Made by a program: the position numbers and the translations under genes
IMG/VR virus record: IMGVR_UViG_3300005533_000241
Location: 1 to 24,240 of that record
Direction: 5' to 3' (one strand)
Length of the DNA: 24,240 bases
Source: a virus
The notes under the pieces: model-generated
Told to the model about the DNA's origin: nothing
Databases searched by the model: none
What the model saw: only the letters and a program-made list of their open reading frames with translations
Part shown: in pieces, positions 22,593 through 24,240 of the stretch
Layout: every line of letters begins with the position of its first letter
Position numbering within the stretch: position 1 is the first letter of the stretch

Positions 22593-22717
22593 GCCGCGTC
22601 AGTTGTGCGAGTCGAGATATAAATCAACTGCGGGCGATGGAGTGTCTGAGCTAAAGAAGAAAAAGCACCTGAAGAAGATGATGATTATGACGTTAATAGA
22701 GAGAGGATCTCTTGGAC

Positions 22718-22762
22718 GTTAAAAACAACAACGCGGCTTGGAGTTTATCCCAGGCCGCGTTG
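22718..22762 (-). terminator. intrinsic terminator of the methylase gene
   Basis: CAACGCGGC (22729-22737) pairs perfectly with GCCGCGTTG (22754-22762), extended inward by TTGG/CCAG with one G-T pair to a 13-bp stem and an 8-base loop. On the minus strand the stem is followed by TTGTTTTTA. It sits 45 bases after the methylase stop and separates that gene from the late block. Confidence 0.85.
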
Positions 22763-22806
22763 AAATTTCTATTACCTTGCTGTTCACCCTGCAACCAGAA
22801 CATGAC

Positions 22807-23613
22807 CTATCGCAGTCGCAGGGAGTAGTTGGCGATCAGCAGCTCACGCTTCTTTTGGTGCGTCCCACGCGCCAGCGAATAGGAAGTGCTTACCGTTCGC
22901 ACTGTCATCTTGTTCAGGCGTGCAAGTTTGCGGATGATTGCCGCGTCGTCGAAACTCATCAGGAATTTTCCCTGGATGTGGGCCAGCAGATTGAACAGCT
23001 CTGGCACACGGTCTCCAAGAGGCTTATATCGGCTGTTTGGTGCGAAGTTGGTATAGGGAGGATCAAGGTAAAAGAATGTTTCCGGGCAATCGTTACGGCG
23101 GATACACTCTGCAAAGTCCCTATCCTCAACCAGCACGTTCGCAAGCCGCGCCGAAGTTTGATCGAGCAGCGCACTCACGCTGGCCAGGGAACGGCGCAGA
23201 GCATGTTTGGAGCCCAGATGCTGCACCGTGGAACTCGCAAACGTTCGCCCCATGCAGCCAAATGAGTTCCACGTGAGATAGCCGAAACGTAAGGCTCGTT
23301 CGATCTCGCCTTCGGTGTCGCGGATCGCGGGGCAGCCGGACTGCCGCAGCAGATCGCGGAAGCGTTGTGACGCCACTAGGTCTCTCTCAAGTAGCTCGGC
23401 CAGGGCGGACGGCCTATGCTTGGCGACACGGAAGAAATTGACTACGTCACCGTTGATATCGTTCAGCACTTCCCATTCGCTTGGTGGTTTAGAGAAGAGG
23501 AGTTTCGCTGAGCCGCTGAAAACTTCCACATAGGCTCTGTGCTGCGGAATGAGGGGAAGAAGGGTCTTGATCAGCGAGCGTTTGCCGCCCGGCCATCCGA
23601 AAGGTGCATCCAT
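22807..23613 (-). CDS. DNA adenine N6-methyltransferase, D12 (Dam-like) class, 268 aa
   Basis: Motif X is FGWPGGK at residues 5-11, motif I is VEVFSGSAKLLF at 29-40, and the catalytic motif IV is DPPY at 184-187, the order of D12/Dam-type (alpha class) adenine methylases. Between them lies the target-recognition part (LRFGYLTWNSFGCMG and around). The length is typical. It methylates adenine in a short target I cannot predict. No restriction enzyme lies beside it, so it is an orphan that may protect phage DNA from host nucleases or act in regulation. It has its own terminator, and a 135-base upstream gap that probably holds its promoter. The ribosome site is weak. High confidence for class. 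Confidence 0.9.
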   Translation of the reverse strand: MDAPFGWPGGKRSLIKTLLPLIPQHRAYVEVFSGSAKLLFSKPPSEWEVLNDINGDVVNFFRVAKHRPSALAELLERDLVASQRFRDLLRQSGCPAIRDTEGEIERALRFGYLTWNSFGCMGRTFASSTVQHLGSKHALRRSLASVSALLDQTSARLANVLVEDRDFAECIRRNDCPETFFYLDPPYTNFAPNSRYKPLGDRVPELFNLLAHIQGKFLMSFDDAAIIRKLARLNKMTVRTVSTSYSLARGTHQKKRELLIANYSLRLR

Positions 23614-23748
23614 ACTGCTTTTGGGGAAAATCGCCTGAACTATGGAACGAGCACTGGAGCAGGATTTTGGACGATCATGAAGGAGATTTTGAAGATGGCG
23701 AAGAATAAGGGAAACTATTCAAAAATAAGTCTGGGCTGGATGAATCAA

Positions 23749-24240
23749 TCAAAGATCGTTCTTGCGCATTTTTGATTTAAGTGCGGAGTTAGCTGAAACG
23801 TGCTGCTTCCATAATTCATCGCACAAAAAATCGATCTCTGTGTACCTGCTGAAGCGGGAAAATGTAAGCGTAGTAGTATCGTCATGCCATTTCACAATCT
23901 TGGAGGTGGATTCGGTGGGAGGTCCATATTTCCTTTTTAGATCTTCCAACACCTGCGGATCTTCCCATCCAGCGATTCTGTAACTTAGGCTCATCAACCT
24001 TCCATGAAAGAAAATGGCGGAAGTGTCCGCCGCAACGCCAGCTATAGTTGTACTTCCTATGCAACTTTCATGATCAAATTGACAATCTGCTGGATGCTTT
24101 TGTTTATATTGGGAGTAAGGCATTCCCATCACATTACCTTTGACTTCAGACAAGGGAGCCGAGTGGGCAACCGGAGTTGGTTGTGCAAAACCAATCATGC
24201 ATCGCAATAGAAACATGCCAACGAGAAACGTGTTCTTCAT
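23749..24240 (-). CDS. secreted protein of unknown function, 163 aa
   Basis: The ATG is the last codon of the window; the hydrophobic start MKNTFLVGMFLLRCMIGFAQ is a convincing signal peptide, so this is probably the true start. The mature part has GMPYSQYKQKHP, a two-cysteine stretch (CQFDHESC), SAIFFHGRLMSLSYRIAGWEDPQVLEDLKRKYGPPT and VKWHDDTTTLTFSRF, a pattern seen in small exported proteins that compare a linear protein with a weak beta-sheet periplasmic domain. The C-terminus is helical and basic. Base composition is more AT-rich than the phage genes. It could be a host gene next to the prophage or a phage-carried accessory gene. Confidence 0.7.
   Translation of the reverse strand: MKNTFLVGMFLLRCMIGFAQPTPVAHSAPLSEVKGNVMGMPYSQYKQKHPADCQFDHESCIGSTTIAGVAADTSAIFFHGRLMSLSYRIAGWEDPQVLEDLKRKYGPPTESTSKIVKWHDDTTTLTFSRFSRYTEIDFLCDELWKQHVSANSALKSKMRKNDL

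Noticed and set aside
1-24240. tRNA or rRNA genes
   Set aside because: No tRNA-like TTCRANNC arms with a matching acceptor stem, or rRNA-like segments, were noticed by eye on either strand; a covariance scan was not possible.

Overview
The window is the late, structural part of a prophage or temperate phage genome. Every gene I can support lies on the minus strand, so transcription runs from high to low coordinates. Gene order and recognisable families place it among Mu-like transposable phages with siphovirus tails (the B3/D3112 type). The head genes follow Mu: winged-helix protein, DUF3486 small terminase-like protein, large terminase, DUF935 portal, MuF, gpI protease with nested scaffold, cement protein, major capsid, gp35-, gp36- and gp37-like proteins and gpG. 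The tail is long and flexible: one tail tube protein, a 1108-residue tape measure, and a lambda-like tip. There is no tail sheath gene and no transposase in the window. The host is probably an acidobacterium (Terriglobia-like). That is an inference from a palindromic repeat carrying GTGCCATGGCAC, which I associate with those genomes from memory, and from general base composition; it is not proven.

Layout in transcription order. 24240-23749: a small secreted protein of unknown function, either host DNA or an accessory gene. 23613-22807: an orphan D12-class adenine methylase, closed by a strong intrinsic terminator at 22762-22718. 22517-21035: a 54-residue membrane peptide, a lipoprotein whose reading frame runs through the following 70-residue gene, a palindrome-rich noncoding patch, and a membrane-anchored coiled-coil protein. 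This is the likely lysis/accessory block. 21029-18273: winged-helix protein, DUF3486 protein, a GH24 endolysin placed between the small and large terminase genes, then the large terminase. 18276-13358: portal, MuF, protease/scaffold, cement protein and major capsid. 13222-10911: a Sec-exported beta-rich protein, gp35-like, DUF1320, gpG-like, gp37-like and a small protein. 10914-1: tail tube, an Acb2/Tad1-like cyclic-nucleotide sponge, an array of three hairpins, two candidate tail-assembly chaperones (one with a zinc ribbon), tape measure, distal tail protein, gpL-like tip protein and a gpJ-like hub.

Most neighbouring genes overlap by 1 or 4 bases (ATGA, GTGA, TAATG, TAGTG) or abut, as expected for one translationally coupled late operon. 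The few real gaps hold hairpins: after the protease/scaffold gene, after the cement gene, after the major capsid gene, and after the tail tube/Acb2 pair. They may tune the output of the abundant virion proteins. The observations most worth a second look are the anti-defence sponge inside the tail operon, the three-hairpin array with a conserved core and compensating stems, the exported protein inside the head cluster, the displaced endolysin, and the lipoprotein/small-gene overlap next to the palindromic patch.
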